Source: an uncultured Clostridia bacterium (GTDB lineage: Bacteria; Bacillota; Clostridia; UBA1381). Taken from it: a stretch of 52,644 bases of DNA. The notes beneath the pieces were generated by a model. The model was not told where the DNA came from, ran no database searches, and worked only from the letters and a program-made list of their open reading frames with translations. Of this stretch, positions 1-7,703 are shown in pieces. Every line of letters starts with the position of its first letter. Within the stretch, counting starts at the first letter, position 1. A program made the position numbers and the translations under genes. The stretch spans positions 1 through 52,644 of the forward strand of contig CANQQZ010000014.1 in the NCBI GenBank assembly GCA_947626135.1, read 5' to 3'.

Positions 1-549
1 TTATGGATGCAGATTTACAGCCCCGAGGGTATTTTAAATACGCTGCTCGGCAAAGTGGGAATAGCGCCGCAGCCGTTTATCCACGGAGCTAATCAGGCGC
101 TGCCGGCGATTGCTATCATGAGCTCGTGGCAGGGAATGGGCTACCAGATGATAATATTCCTCGGCGGCTTGCAGGCGATAAACCCCGGACTTTACGAGGC
201 GGCGGAAATGGATCACGCGGGCGAGTGGAAAAAGTTTAAGGATATTACGCTGCCTGAATTAAAACCGCTGTGCGTGTTCGTGTTTATCACAATAACGATA
301 GGCGCGTTCAAGATGATAGTACAGCCTATGGTCATGACGGGCGGCGGTCCGTCGCACTCGACATATACGCTCGTGTACGACATATATGAAACGGGCACGG
401 TCAACTGGGAGATAGGACTCGCGTCAACAATGGCGATAGTATTTATAGCGTTCGTCGTGGTACTGACCATTATTCAGACGATACTGACGCGTGACAAGGA
501 GGATAAGGAGGAGAAAAATGATACTTACAAAAAAGCAAAGGCGCATTGA
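1..549 (+). CDS. Sugar ABC transporter permease (5' end outside window)
   Basis: Inner-membrane subunit of a carbohydrate ABC importer of the MalF/UgpA class. The reading frame is open from the first base, so the N-terminal half lies outside the window. What remains holds several hydrophobic segments and the EAA loop that docks on the ATPase (E-A-A-E-M-D-H-A-G at about residues 66-74 of the visible part, followed by a conserved L-P). The C-terminal tail is charged and cytoplasmic. It overlaps the second permease by 32 bp, so the two are translationally coupled. The substrate-binding protein is presumably further upstream. The downstream GH32 and fructokinase genes suggest a fructose-containing oligosaccharide as cargo (inference). 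Confidence 0.93.
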   Translation, partial: LWMQIYSPEGILNTLLGKVGIAPQPFIHGANQALPAIAIMSSWQGMGYQMIIFLGGLQAINPGLYEAAEMDHAGEWKKFKDITLPELKPLCVFVFITITIGAFKMIVQPMVMTGGGPSHSTYTLVYDIYETGTVNWEIGLASTMAIVFIAFVVVLTIIQTILTRDKEDKEEKNDTYKKAKAH

Positions 550-1372
550 ATGGGCGCTCGCGATAGTGATGATAATTCTTTCGCTGTTCTTCCTGTTCCC
601 GGTAATATGGATGATAGCGAACTCGTTCAAGCCGGACGCGGCGATAACTGCGGATATGAACTCGGTGCGCGCGTTTATCCCGCCCGCTCCCGGAGGCGGC
701 TTCTTTGATAACTATGTTTCAATCATAACGGACACGTCGTTTTTGAGATACATGGGAAATACGCTCCTTTACGCGGCGGCGCTGATAGTTTTGAGCGTGA
801 TAGTGAACGGACTCGCGGGGTACGCGCTCGCTAAGATAGACTTCCCGTTCCGCGAAAGATGGCTGTTTATAATAATGATGCTGATGATAGTCCCTATGGA
901 AACGATAATAACGATACATTTCCTGTTCATCGCGAAAATGGGACTTTTAAACACCGTAATAGGCTACATACTGCCGATGATAGTAAATCCGTTCAACATA
1001 TTCCTGTTCAGGCAGGTGTTCATAAGCCTGCCCGACGACGTGTGGGAGGCGGCGCAGCTCGATCATTGCAGTGCGATAAAATACTTTTTCACAATGGTCC
1101 TGCCGATGTCGAAAACGGTCGTCGCAACGGTGAGCGTGTTCACATTCCTGAGCGTATGGAACGACTATCTCTGGCCCTCGCTCGTGTTCACCTCGAGCGA
1201 CCTCTTAACGGCGCAGATAGGTCTTAACTCTATCACGGCGAACGTGAATACCACAATGGGCATGACGCTCGCGCTTATCACTATGGTAACGATACCGGTA
1301 ATTATAATCTACTCGCTGTTCTCAAAGCAGATTGTGGAGGGCGTTGTATCTACCGGTTCAAAGGAAGGTTAA
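518..1372 (+). CDS. Sugar ABC transporter permease, MalG/UgpE class
   Basis: Second membrane subunit of the importer, 284 aa. I chose the ATG at 518 because AAGGAGG lies 7-8 bases upstream; an in-frame GTG at 491 would lack such a site. About six hydrophobic segments are visible, with the EAA motif E-A-A-Q-L-D-H-C-S near residue 190 and the L-P that ends it, as in the CUT1 family. A long periplasmic-side loop follows the first membrane helix, typical for MalG-like proteins. It overlaps the preceding permease and is followed after 82 bp by the ATPase gene. Family assignment is firm; substrate is inferred only from neighbours. Confidence 0.93.
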   Translation: MILTKKQRRIEWALAIVMIILSLFFLFPVIWMIANSFKPDAAITADMNSVRAFIPPAPGGGFFDNYVSIITDTSFLRYMGNTLLYAAALIVLSVIVNGLAGYALAKIDFPFRERWLFIIMMLMIVPMETIITIHFLFIAKMGLLNTVIGYILPMIVNPFNIFLFRQVFISLPDDVWEAAQLDHCSAIKYFFTMVLPMSKTVVATVSVFTFLSVWNDYLWPSLVFTSSDLLTAQIGLNSITANVNTTMGMTLALITMVTIPVIIIYSLFSKQIVEGVVSTGSKEG

Positions 1373-1386
1373 TTTGTTTTTTCAGC

Positions 1387-1420
1387 GCGCCGGGGCTACG
1401 TATCCCCTCGGCTCCGGTGC
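1387..1420 (+). other. Intercistronic hairpin between permease and ATPase genes
   Basis: The gap contains a GC-rich stem, GCGCCGG (1387-1393) against CCGGTGC (1414-1420), with a competing inner stem GGGG/CCCC. No U-run follows, so it is more likely an mRNA-processing or stability element than a terminator. Confidence 0.35.
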
Positions 1421-1454
1421 GGCTTGATAAATCGTAAAAGAAAGGAATAAGACC

Positions 1455-2549
1455 ATGAGCTTTATAGAATTAAAAAATATATATAAAAAATACCCGGGTG
1501 CGGACAAAAATTCGGTAACGGACGTGAGCCTTAACATAGAGGAAAAGGAATTTATCGCGTTCGTCGGTCCGTCGGGCTGCGGCAAATCGACGACGCTGAG
1601 AATGATCGCCGGATTTGAGGACATCACATCGGGTGAGATTTACATAGACGGACAGAAAATGAACGAGACCGCGCCGAAGGATCGCGGCATAGCGATGGTT
1701 TTCCAGAACTACGCGCTTTATCCGCACATGACGGTCGAAAAGAATATCTCCTACGGACTAAAGAATATGAAGGTGCCCTCGGACGAGATAAAGAAAAAGG
1801 TGGACTGGGCGATAAAAGTCCTCGGTCTTGAGGAATACCGCCGCAGGAAGCCGAAAAATCTTTCCGGAGGTCAGCGTCAGAGAGTGGCTCTCGGACGCGC
1901 TATCGTAAAGGACACTAAGCTGTTCCTCATGGACGAACCGCTCTCGAATCTCGATGCGAAGCTTCGAGTAAGCATGAGAAACGAGATAAGCAAGCTCCAC
2001 CGCCAGATAGGCAGCACCACGATCTACGTAACGCACGACCAGGTGGAGGCTATGACAATGGCTGACCGCATCGTTATCATGAAGGACGGAGTCGTTCAGC
2101 AGGTCGGAAAGCCTATGGATCTGTACGAGCATCCGGCGAACAAATTCGTAGCGGGCTTTATCGGCTCACCGCAGATGAATTTCTATGACGTAACGGTAAA
2201 CGGAAATATCGTGACGTTTGAGGACGGCAGCAGGATCACTCTGCCCGATTCGGTAACGTCGAAGCTCGGCGGCAGACAGGGCGAGCTTATATTAGGCATA
2301 CGCGGCGAGGATATAAAGCTCGACGCGCAGAATATAGACCTCTTTAAAGCGGATAAGCAGAGCGCGGTCGTAGAGAACGCGGAGGTAATGGGCAACGAAA
2401 ATAATCTGTACTTCACCTTCGGCGGCGCGTCGTCTGTCGCGAGAGTGTCGAAATATGAGGTAAGCGGAATAGGCGATAAGATAGAATTTGTATTCAATCC
2501 CATGAGAATACATTTCTTTGACAAGCAGACGGAAATATGCTATATTTAA
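1455..2549 (+). CDS. ABC transporter ATP-binding protein (UgpC/MsmK/MsmX class)
   Basis: ATPase of the carbohydrate importer, 364 aa, the usual length for the MalK-like class. Walker A G-P-S-G-C-G-K-S-T lies near residues 38-46, Q-loop in V-F-Q-N-Y-A-L-Y-P-H-M near 82-92, signature L-S-G-G-Q-R-Q near 136, Walker B L-F-L-M-D-E-P-L-S-N-L-D-A near 155-167 and the switch histidine in T-H-D-Q near 193. The remaining ~125 residues form the TOBE regulatory domain. Some relatives (MsmX) serve several transporters; here it is encoded inside one operon, so a dedicated role is likely but not proven. The stop is 12 bp before the GH32 gene. Confidence 0.95.
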   Translation: MSFIELKNIYKKYPGADKNSVTDVSLNIEEKEFIAFVGPSGCGKSTTLRMIAGFEDITSGEIYIDGQKMNETAPKDRGIAMVFQNYALYPHMTVEKNISYGLKNMKVPSDEIKKKVDWAIKVLGLEEYRRRKPKNLSGGQRQRVALGRAIVKDTKLFLMDEPLSNLDAKLRVSMRNEISKLHRQIGSTTIYVTHDQVEAMTMADRIVIMKDGVVQQVGKPMDLYEHPANKFVAGFIGSPQMNFYDVTVNGNIVTFEDGSRITLPDSVTSKLGGRQGELILGIRGEDIKLDAQNIDLFKADKQSAVVENAEVMGNENNLYFTFGGASSVARVSKYEVSGIGDKIEFVFNPMRIHFFDKQTEICYI

Positions 2550-2561
2550 CGGAGGGACCGT

Positions 2562-3881
2562 ATGGATAAAATTCACCTGAAATCACCGAAAAACTGGATA
2601 AACGATCCGAACGGATTTATATACTACAAGGGGAAATACCACCTGTTTTATCAGCATTTCCCGTATGAGCCGCGCTGGGGAACGATGCACTGGGGGCACG
2701 CGGTAAGCAATGACCTCGTAAGCTGGGAGCATAAGGATATAGCGTTGTTCCCGTCAAAGAGCGCTGACAGAAACGGCTGCTTTTCCGGCAGCGCCGTTGA
2801 GTATGACGGAAAAATGTACATATATTACACAGGCGTTAGGTATCTTACGGAAAATCCGGAGGATATCCACACCTGCCCCGGCGATAACTTCGCGTCCTCG
2901 CAGATGATGCTTATAAGCGGCGACGGCGAGAGCTTTGATAACATGAATCAGAAATCGACGGTAGTTGAGCCGGTTGAAGATCCGAGTATCGGCTGCCGCT
3001 CCCATACGCGCGACCCGAAGGTATGGCGCGGGAAAAACGCGTGGTACATGGTCGTCGGCAGCACGAGCGGGGAAAAAGGCAGACTGCTGTTTTACAGAAG
3101 CGCGGATTTGGTAAACTGGGAATACGTAAACTACGCGTTGCGCGATGATCTCGGCCGGATGTGGGAGTGTCCCGATTACTTTGAGGTTGACGGCGCGCAG
3201 GTGCTTATGGTTTCACCTATGGGAATAAGCGAGAGAAGGTACCACGATTTATCCGTGTGCATGACGGTTGACTTTGACGAGGAACGCTGTGAAATGAAAA
3301 TCCCCGATAAATATAATATGCTCGATTACGGACTTGATTTGTACGCGCCGCAGAGTACGACCGACGCGGCGGGCAGACGCGTGCTCGTGGCGTGGGCGAG
3401 AATGCCGGAGCCGGACGATCGCGGCAGGAACGGCATGTTCTGTATTCCGAGAATCGTCAATGTGAAAAACGGTCATATATATTTCAGCCCTCATCCCGAT
3501 ATTGAAAAGCAGTTTTCGCGGCGGATAAGAGATATAAGCGCGGCGGATAAGGCGGGATATTGCGTTAGTCTTGACATAAAGGACGGGGAGCACGTCGATA
3601 TAGGCGGGTATATGATAGAGCGCGCGGGTCAGAAAATCCGCGCCGACCGCTCTAAAGTGTTCCGCAATCATAACGAAATCAGAACAGTATTTGAAACGCC
3701 CGAGATAAGCGGCAATATCCATCTTGACATATACGTTGACGAAAATCTTATCGAAACGTATATAAATAATGGCGAGTATGTGCTTAGCAATATCGTGTAC
3801 GATTTGAAAAAATATGTCCGCGCGGACGGGGATTGCGAAATTTATACTCTTGCGGGAGGAAAGGAAAATGAAAAAATTTGA
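2562..3881 (+). CDS. Glycoside hydrolase family 32 (beta-fructosidase / sucrose-6-phosphate hydrolase type)
   Basis: Hydrolyses beta-fructofuranosyl bonds in sucrose or short fructans. It has 439 aa and no signal peptide, so it is cytoplasmic and acts after ABC import. All three GH32 catalytic blocks are present: W-I-N-D-P-N-G at residues 12-18 (nucleophile Asp15), R-D-P-K-V-W near 150 (transition-state Asp) and W-E-C-P-D-Y-F near 201 (acid/base Glu). A five-blade propeller followed by a beta-sandwich fits the length. A start at 2562 has GGAGG 8 bases upstream. It overlaps the fructokinase gene by 14 bp, so the released fructose would be phosphorylated by a co-translated enzyme. Whether sucrose, kestose or a longer fructan is preferred cannot be read from sequence. 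Confidence 0.95.
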   Translation: MDKIHLKSPKNWINDPNGFIYYKGKYHLFYQHFPYEPRWGTMHWGHAVSNDLVSWEHKDIALFPSKSADRNGCFSGSAVEYDGKMYIYYTGVRYLTENPEDIHTCPGDNFASSQMMLISGDGESFDNMNQKSTVVEPVEDPSIGCRSHTRDPKVWRGKNAWYMVVGSTSGEKGRLLFYRSADLVNWEYVNYALRDDLGRMWECPDYFEVDGAQVLMVSPMGISERRYHDLSVCMTVDFDEERCEMKIPDKYNMLDYGLDLYAPQSTTDAAGRRVLVAWARMPEPDDRGRNGMFCIPRIVNVKNGHIYFSPHPDIEKQFSRRIRDISAADKAGYCVSLDIKDGEHVDIGGYMIERAGQKIRADRSKVFRNHNEIRTVFETPEISGNIHLDIYVDENLIETYINNGEYVLSNIVYDLKKYVRADGDCEIYTLAGGKENEKI

Positions 3882-4833
3882 CGTAACGGCTCTCGGCGAG
3901 CTGCTCATAGATTTTACCGAAAGCGGAACAAGTCCGCAGGGGAATCCCGTGCTTGAGGCGAATCCCGGCGGCGCGCCGTGCAACGTGCTCGCGATGCTCA
4001 ACAAGCTCGGCAAAAGGACTGCGTTTATCGGCAAGGTCGGCGACGACACATTCGGGCATATGCTAAAATCCACCGTGGAGGAAAGCGGCACGGACGTCAC
4101 GAATCTGCTTATGGACAAAAGCGTCCGCACAACTCTCGCGTTTGTGCATACATACCCAGACGGCGAGCGCGAGTTCAGCTTTTACCGCAATCCCGGCGCG
4201 GACATGATGCTCAAAAAAGACGAGGTTAACGCGGATATAATAAAAGATTCGAAAATATTCCACTTCGGCACGCTCTCATCGACGCATGACGGAGTACGCG
4301 CCGCGACTCGGTACGCGATAGATATTGCGAAAAATAACGGAGTATTTATTTCCTTCGATCCCAATCTGCGCGAGCCGCTGTGGGCTTCGCTTGACGATGC
4401 GAGGCGTGAGATAGAATACGGCTTATCCGTGTGCGATATACTCAAAATCTCCGACAACGAGCTTGAGTTTATGACGGGCGAAAACGACTACGACGCGGCG
4501 GCGCGTATGCTGCGCGAAAAATACAATATCCCGCTGATGTTCGTGACGCTCGGCGCGGACGGCAGCCGCGCGTATTACAAGGATATCGCGGTTTACGCGC
4601 CGTCGTTTAACGATGTAAAAACGATAGAAAAAACAGGCGCGGGCGACACATTTACCGGCTGTATGCTGAGCTTCCTGCTCGACTGCGGCGTTAAAAATCT
4701 TACAGAGGAAAAGCTAAAGGAGCTGCTTATATTCGCCAACGCCGGAGCGTCGCTTATCACGGCGAAAAAGGGCGCGCTTAAGGTGATGCCGGAAAAAGCG
4801 GAAATCGAGGCTTTGATAAGGGGAATTAAATAA
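3868..4833 (+). CDS. PfkB-family carbohydrate kinase, probable fructokinase
   Basis: Phosphorylates the fructose released by the upstream GH32 enzyme (inference from position). It has 321 aa with start at 3868, where GGGAGG sits 8-12 bases upstream; an in-frame upstream ATG at 3814 lies inside the GH32 gene and has no comparable site. The N-terminus V-T-A-L-G-E-L-L-I-D-F and the G-G-A-P-C-N-V block near residue 32 are typical of fructokinases. The PfkB signature T-G-A-G-D-T-F-T-G near residue 254 supplies the catalytic Asp and the anion hole. It is the last gene of the sugar operon and is followed by a weak terminator. Confidence 0.93.
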   Translation: MKKFDVTALGELLIDFTESGTSPQGNPVLEANPGGAPCNVLAMLNKLGKRTAFIGKVGDDTFGHMLKSTVEESGTDVTNLLMDKSVRTTLAFVHTYPDGEREFSFYRNPGADMMLKKDEVNADIIKDSKIFHFGTLSSTHDGVRAATRYAIDIAKNNGVFISFDPNLREPLWASLDDARREIEYGLSVCDILKISDNELEFMTGENDYDAAARMLREKYNIPLMFVTLGADGSRAYYKDIAVYAPSFNDVKTIEKTGAGDTFTGCMLSFLLDCGVKNLTEEKLKELLIFANAGASLITAKKGALKVMPEKAEIEALIRGIK

Positions 4834-4840
4834 AATTGAA

Positions 4841-4961
4841 TTGAGGCAAGAATACGAATCGCTAAGATCCGGACGCTTGCCTTTTTTGATAGGCGCGGCG
4901 TTGACGCCCCTGTATTCACCGCCGCAGCTCGCTATAAGATAATCGATATTAGTTTTTTCAT
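4841..4961 (-). pseudogene. Possible decayed start of a lipoprotein gene
   Basis: On the minus strand a GGAG site lies 9 bases before an ATG at 4961 that opens M-K-K-L-I-S-I-I-L and then stops. A one-frame shift continues as L-I-A-S-C-G-G-E-Y, which looks like a lipobox followed by a mature N-terminus, and no recognisable domain follows. This would be a frameshifted, truncated relic. The rest of the interval 4962-5191 shows only AT-rich sequence with nothing I recognise, apart from a small GGCGG/CCGCC hairpin at 5161-5175 that may end the XRE transcript. Confidence 0.25.
4844..4887 (+). terminator. Terminator of the sugar operon
   Basis: Stem AGGCAAG (4844-4850) pairs with CTTGCCT (4876-4882), followed by a T run to 4887. 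The loop is long (25 nt), so it may be a modest terminator. It begins 10 bp after the fructokinase stop. Confidence 0.5.
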
Positions 4962-5191
4962 TTATTTTCACTCCTGGCTTTATGTTCTATATATCAGACA
5001 GCATGCATTGATTTCTTCGCCTAAATATTTTATAATCGAACATCCGTTTCAAATAAAATCAATGTGTATTTGTTTATTATATATTGCCGAGTAAAAAATC
5101 AATTCGAATTTTGGATATATTATATAAGTTATGCTTATGTGACTGGTCAGTATCAAATCAGGCGGCGTTACCGCCGTTACGTATAGCAGCT

Positions 5192-5482
5192 TTATTTCAG
5201 CGATATTATATGCTTGACGATTTTTGAAATCAGCTCCTGTCCCGTCGGATCCAATCCGCTTATATCCAATAGAGTCCTGTCGTCAATTCCAAGCAGGTAA
5301 TCCACGCTCACGTTGAAGTATTTCGCAAGAAGTATAAGCGACTGCGCGTTCGGATAGCTTATTCCCATCTCCCACGCGTTTACACTCGCGCGCGTAATGC
5401 CTAAGGTTTTAGCCAATGCATTCTGACTGATATTATCCCGCTTACGCAAGGTTTTCAATCTTTCTGAAAAATCGTAAATCAT
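5192..5482 (-). CDS. XRE-family transcriptional regulator
   Basis: A 96-aa DNA-binding protein with a Cro/C1-type helix-turn-helix over residues 7-60: L-K-T-L-R-K-R near the start, Q-N-A-L-A-K-T-L-G-I-T as helices 2-3, S-V-N-A-W-E for recognition and the typical D-Y-L-L-G-I-D closing block. The remaining ~30 residues form a short tail without a sensor domain. GGAGG lies about 8 bases before the ATG. It is transcribed divergently from the membrane protein at 5640 across a perfect inverted repeat, so it probably represses both itself and that gene (inference). Phage-type short regulators of this kind often act locally. Confidence 0.9.
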   Translation of the reverse strand: MIYDFSERLKTLRKRDNISQNALAKTLGITRASVNAWEMGISYPNAQSLILLAKYFNVSVDYLLGIDDRTLLDISGLDPTGQELISKIVKHIISLK

Positions 5483-5506
5483 AACATCGCCCTCCTACAA
5501 GCCTAT

Positions 5507-5570
5507 ATGTCAATAATACTATACAGATTTTGAAATAAAATTATCAATATATGTATAGTATTATTGACAT
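5507..5570. promoter_or_regulatory. Operator: perfect 18-bp inverted repeat
   Basis: The arm ATGTCAATAATACTATAC (5507-5524) is repeated exactly in inverted orientation at 5553-5570, separated by 28 bp. The right arm contains the -35 box of the rightward promoter. The left arm overlaps a plausible leftward -10 box (TATAGT with TTGATA 18 bp upstream on the minus strand). The symmetry suits a dimeric repressor bound at two sites, most likely the adjacent XRE protein. Confidence 0.75.
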
Positions 5571-5592
5571 TGAGAAACACAGATGCTATAAT
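5564..5592 (+). promoter_or_regulatory. Perfect consensus sigma-A promoter for the 5640 gene
   Basis: TTGACA (5564-5569), a 17-bp spacer and TATAAT (5587-5592). A full match to consensus inside an operator suggests a strong promoter normally held repressed. Confidence 0.85.
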
Positions 5593-5639
5593 GATAAAAA
5601 CAAACCGATTAAAATCATACATGAATGCGAGGGTCTATC

Positions 5640-7262
5640 ATGAAAAAAACTCCCAAATACGCAGCCGCAATAATGGCAGCATTATTTTTACTTTCTCTCG
5701 TTCCCTTCATATTGCTCGCGCCGTACAATACTCCATCCGCGGACGACTTCGGATACGGAGCGCCCGTGCATTACGCTTTGCTGACGGGGGAGGGGTTTTC
5801 GGGCGTCATTAAGGCGCTGGCGGAAAATTTGAGATATACATATATGAATTGGCAGGGCACCTTCAGTTCAATTATTATATTTGCACTACACCCTGCCATT
5901 TGTAATGACAAATTTTATATTATTACGCCGTTCGTGATGCTCGCTGCGGTTGTTACGCCGATATTTGCCGCCTTAAATTCCGTGCGCGGTCTGAGCCGTT
6001 CGGGGAAATTGTTTATCGGAAGCCTAATCGCGTTTGTGTCGGTACAGCTTCTCCCGTCAGCGGCGGAGGGCATATTTTGGTGGAACGGCGGCGCGCATTA
6101 TATGATTTTTTGGTGTCTTTCGATCCTTGCGGTCATACTGCAAATAAATGCGTCAAATAAAAACCTGAATATAATAACTGTCACCCTGCAATGCGCATTC
6201 GCTTTTTTTGTGACAGGCGGTAATTATTTAACCTCGCTGACGTTTTGCCTGACATCTTTTGTTATTACCGTTTACAGGGCGATCTCGTGCGATACGAAAC
6301 GAACCGCGGCTATTAAAAACGTCCCGATAACGATTTTTGCCGCCGCGGGGCTTATAATCAGCATGGCGGCGCCGGGCAATAAAATCAGACAAGCCGCGCT
6401 TGAACATTTATCCCCTTTAGCCTCTGTAACGCTCGCGTTTCGTCAGGCTGCTTCGGATATCATACGTAATACCGATATGACAATTATAGGGGCGCTTATA
6501 CTGTGTGCCGCTGTTTTTGTTTTTTTGCGGAACGGACAAAGGACATATCGTCTCAATCCGATTATTGTTCTCGGCGTATCGTTTGCTCTGTTTGCCTCGC
6601 TGTACGTTCCGCCGTTTTACGCCATGAATGATTGCAATATACCTCGAATAAAAAATCTGTTTTATCTTGCGTATATATTTTTTATATTCGGCAACTCGTT
6701 TTATACCGCGGATTATATATCAAGCAGACGTCATACAAAAAATATAAAACCAAAAAAAATCGTGAAGCGGGCAATATGCGCGGCGGGCACGGTAATGTTT
6801 GCCGCATCGCTGATTTTTCACGCGCCAAATACCAATTTCGCTTTGGCGTGTAAGGATTTGCAGGGCGGCGCGCAGAAATATCATGCCGAGGTCGAGGAGC
6901 GCAAAAGAATATATAACGATAAGTCCGTACTTCCTCCGCGCTTTACCGATATAAGTGTGCCCGCTTGTTTTCATGACAACATGATTTTAACATGGAACAC
7001 CGATGTTATTTTAAACGGCGTTCCGTCGGATCTTCCTTGCATACATTCCTGTGCCTGCGATGTGACGTATGTGCCGCTTGACCGGGCGGTAAAAATATTT
7101 AACTGCGCAGGTAAAGTCAGCCGTGAGGATTTTTCAAGGACCTTTAGCATAGGCGGCGGGGTCTGCGTGCCTATTCGGGAGCTGACCGACAAAATCGGTG
7201 TTCGGCTGACATATAATCCCGAATGTGATACGATTGAATTTTTCCAGCCGGATTATCGGTAA
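5640..7262 (+). CDS. Polytopic membrane protein with C-terminal stalk-like domain
   Basis: 540 aa; ATG at 5640 chosen over 5625 because it opens directly into the first membrane helix and has GAGGG upstream. About ten hydrophobic segments fill residues 8-390. The motif N-T-P-S-A-D-D-F just after the first helix recalls DUF6056-type membrane proteins, which resemble GT-C glycosyltransferases with acidic residues in the first outer loop; I recall this family rather than having verified it. After a basic loop and a last helix, residues ~415-540 lie outside the membrane. There D-V-I-L-N-G, Y-V-P-L-D and C-V-P-I-R-E-L-T-D-K-I-G look like the copper-amine-oxidase N-terminal ('stalk') repeat. Function unknown; transfer of a surface sugar is a guess. 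It is controlled by the XRE operator. Confidence 0.75.
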   Translation: MKKTPKYAAAIMAALFLLSLVPFILLAPYNTPSADDFGYGAPVHYALLTGEGFSGVIKALAENLRYTYMNWQGTFSSIIIFALHPAICNDKFYIITPFVMLAAVVTPIFAALNSVRGLSRSGKLFIGSLIAFVSVQLLPSAAEGIFWWNGGAHYMIFWCLSILAVILQINASNKNLNIITVTLQCAFAFFVTGGNYLTSLTFCLTSFVITVYRAISCDTKRTAAIKNVPITIFAAAGLIISMAAPGNKIRQAALEHLSPLASVTLAFRQAASDIIRNTDMTIIGALILCAAVFVFLRNGQRTYRLNPIIVLGVSFALFASLYVPPFYAMNDCNIPRIKNLFYLAYIFFIFGNSFYTADYISSRRHTKNIKPKKIVKRAICAAGTVMFAASLIFHAPNTNFALACKDLQGGAQKYHAEVEERKRIYNDKSVLPPRFTDISVPACFHDNMILTWNTDVILNGVPSDLPCIHSCACDVTYVPLDRAVKIFNCAGKVSREDFSRTFSIGGGVCVPIRELTDKIGVRLTYNPECDTIEFFQPDYR

Positions 7263-7527
7263 AAGGAAGGCATGGCAGCCGGATTTGGCTATAATATCAA
7301 AAATCGTAAAATAACGGGTAACGAGGAGCAAGCCGATGCGATACGATAACCGTTAACAGACTTTAATGATAACATTATTTATTTCTTTAACGCCATACAG
7401 GCATAGCGGATAACGCTTTGGCGAAACAGTATGCCCAATGGACGGCGGGAAAAATTATCCGGCGTATATCTTTACAAATTTCAATATGTATGATAAAATT
7501 ATAATTGCGGCATACTATTAATACGAC

Positions 7528-7670
7528 ATTAATACAGGCTTGCGCTTGCTAAAGGCGCACGCTTTGATTTTCATACCTGTATTAATGATTGTATGATAAA
7601 GTGTGTCGCAGCATTAAATCAAAGTGGCGTTTTTGGGTGCGCCGCTTAAGGTTTATGCGGCGCACTTTTT
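7528..7670 (+). promoter_or_regulatory. Predicted transcription attenuator in leader of the 7704 gene
   Basis: Three mutually exclusive pairings are visible. Hairpin 1 joins ATTAATACAGG (7528-7538) to CCTGTATTAAT (7576-7586), with an inner stem TGCGC/GCGCA. The terminator joins GTGCGCCGC (7637-7645) to GCGGCGCAC (7657-7665). An alternative structure pairs GGCGCAC (7554-7560) with GTGCGCC (7637-7643) and CTTTGATTT (7562-7570) with AAATCAAAG (7616-7624), which would break both the others. Only 33 bp separate the terminator from the start codon, leaving no room for a promoter, so the gene must be read through it. I recognise no known riboswitch class. The stretch 7263-7527 upstream shows nothing else I can name. 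Confidence 0.6.
7637..7670 (+). terminator. Strong intrinsic terminator ahead of the 7704 gene
   Basis: A nine-bp GC-rich stem (7637-7645 with 7657-7665), an 11-nt loop and five T residues at 7666-7670. It is either the end of a short transcript or the OFF state of the attenuator described for this leader. Confidence 0.85.
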
Positions 7671-7703
7671 AATTTACAATTTTTTAGAGGAAGGATGATT
7701 TTT

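Noticed and set aside
859-1227. 122-codon plus-strand frame inside the second permease
   Set aside because: Out of frame with a clear permease, rich in Arg/His/Asn as typical for shifted frames.
3249-4130. Long minus-strand open frame across the GH32 and fructokinase genes
   Set aside because: It is the antisense shadow of two genes with complete catalytic motifs, has no ribosome site and no recognisable domain.
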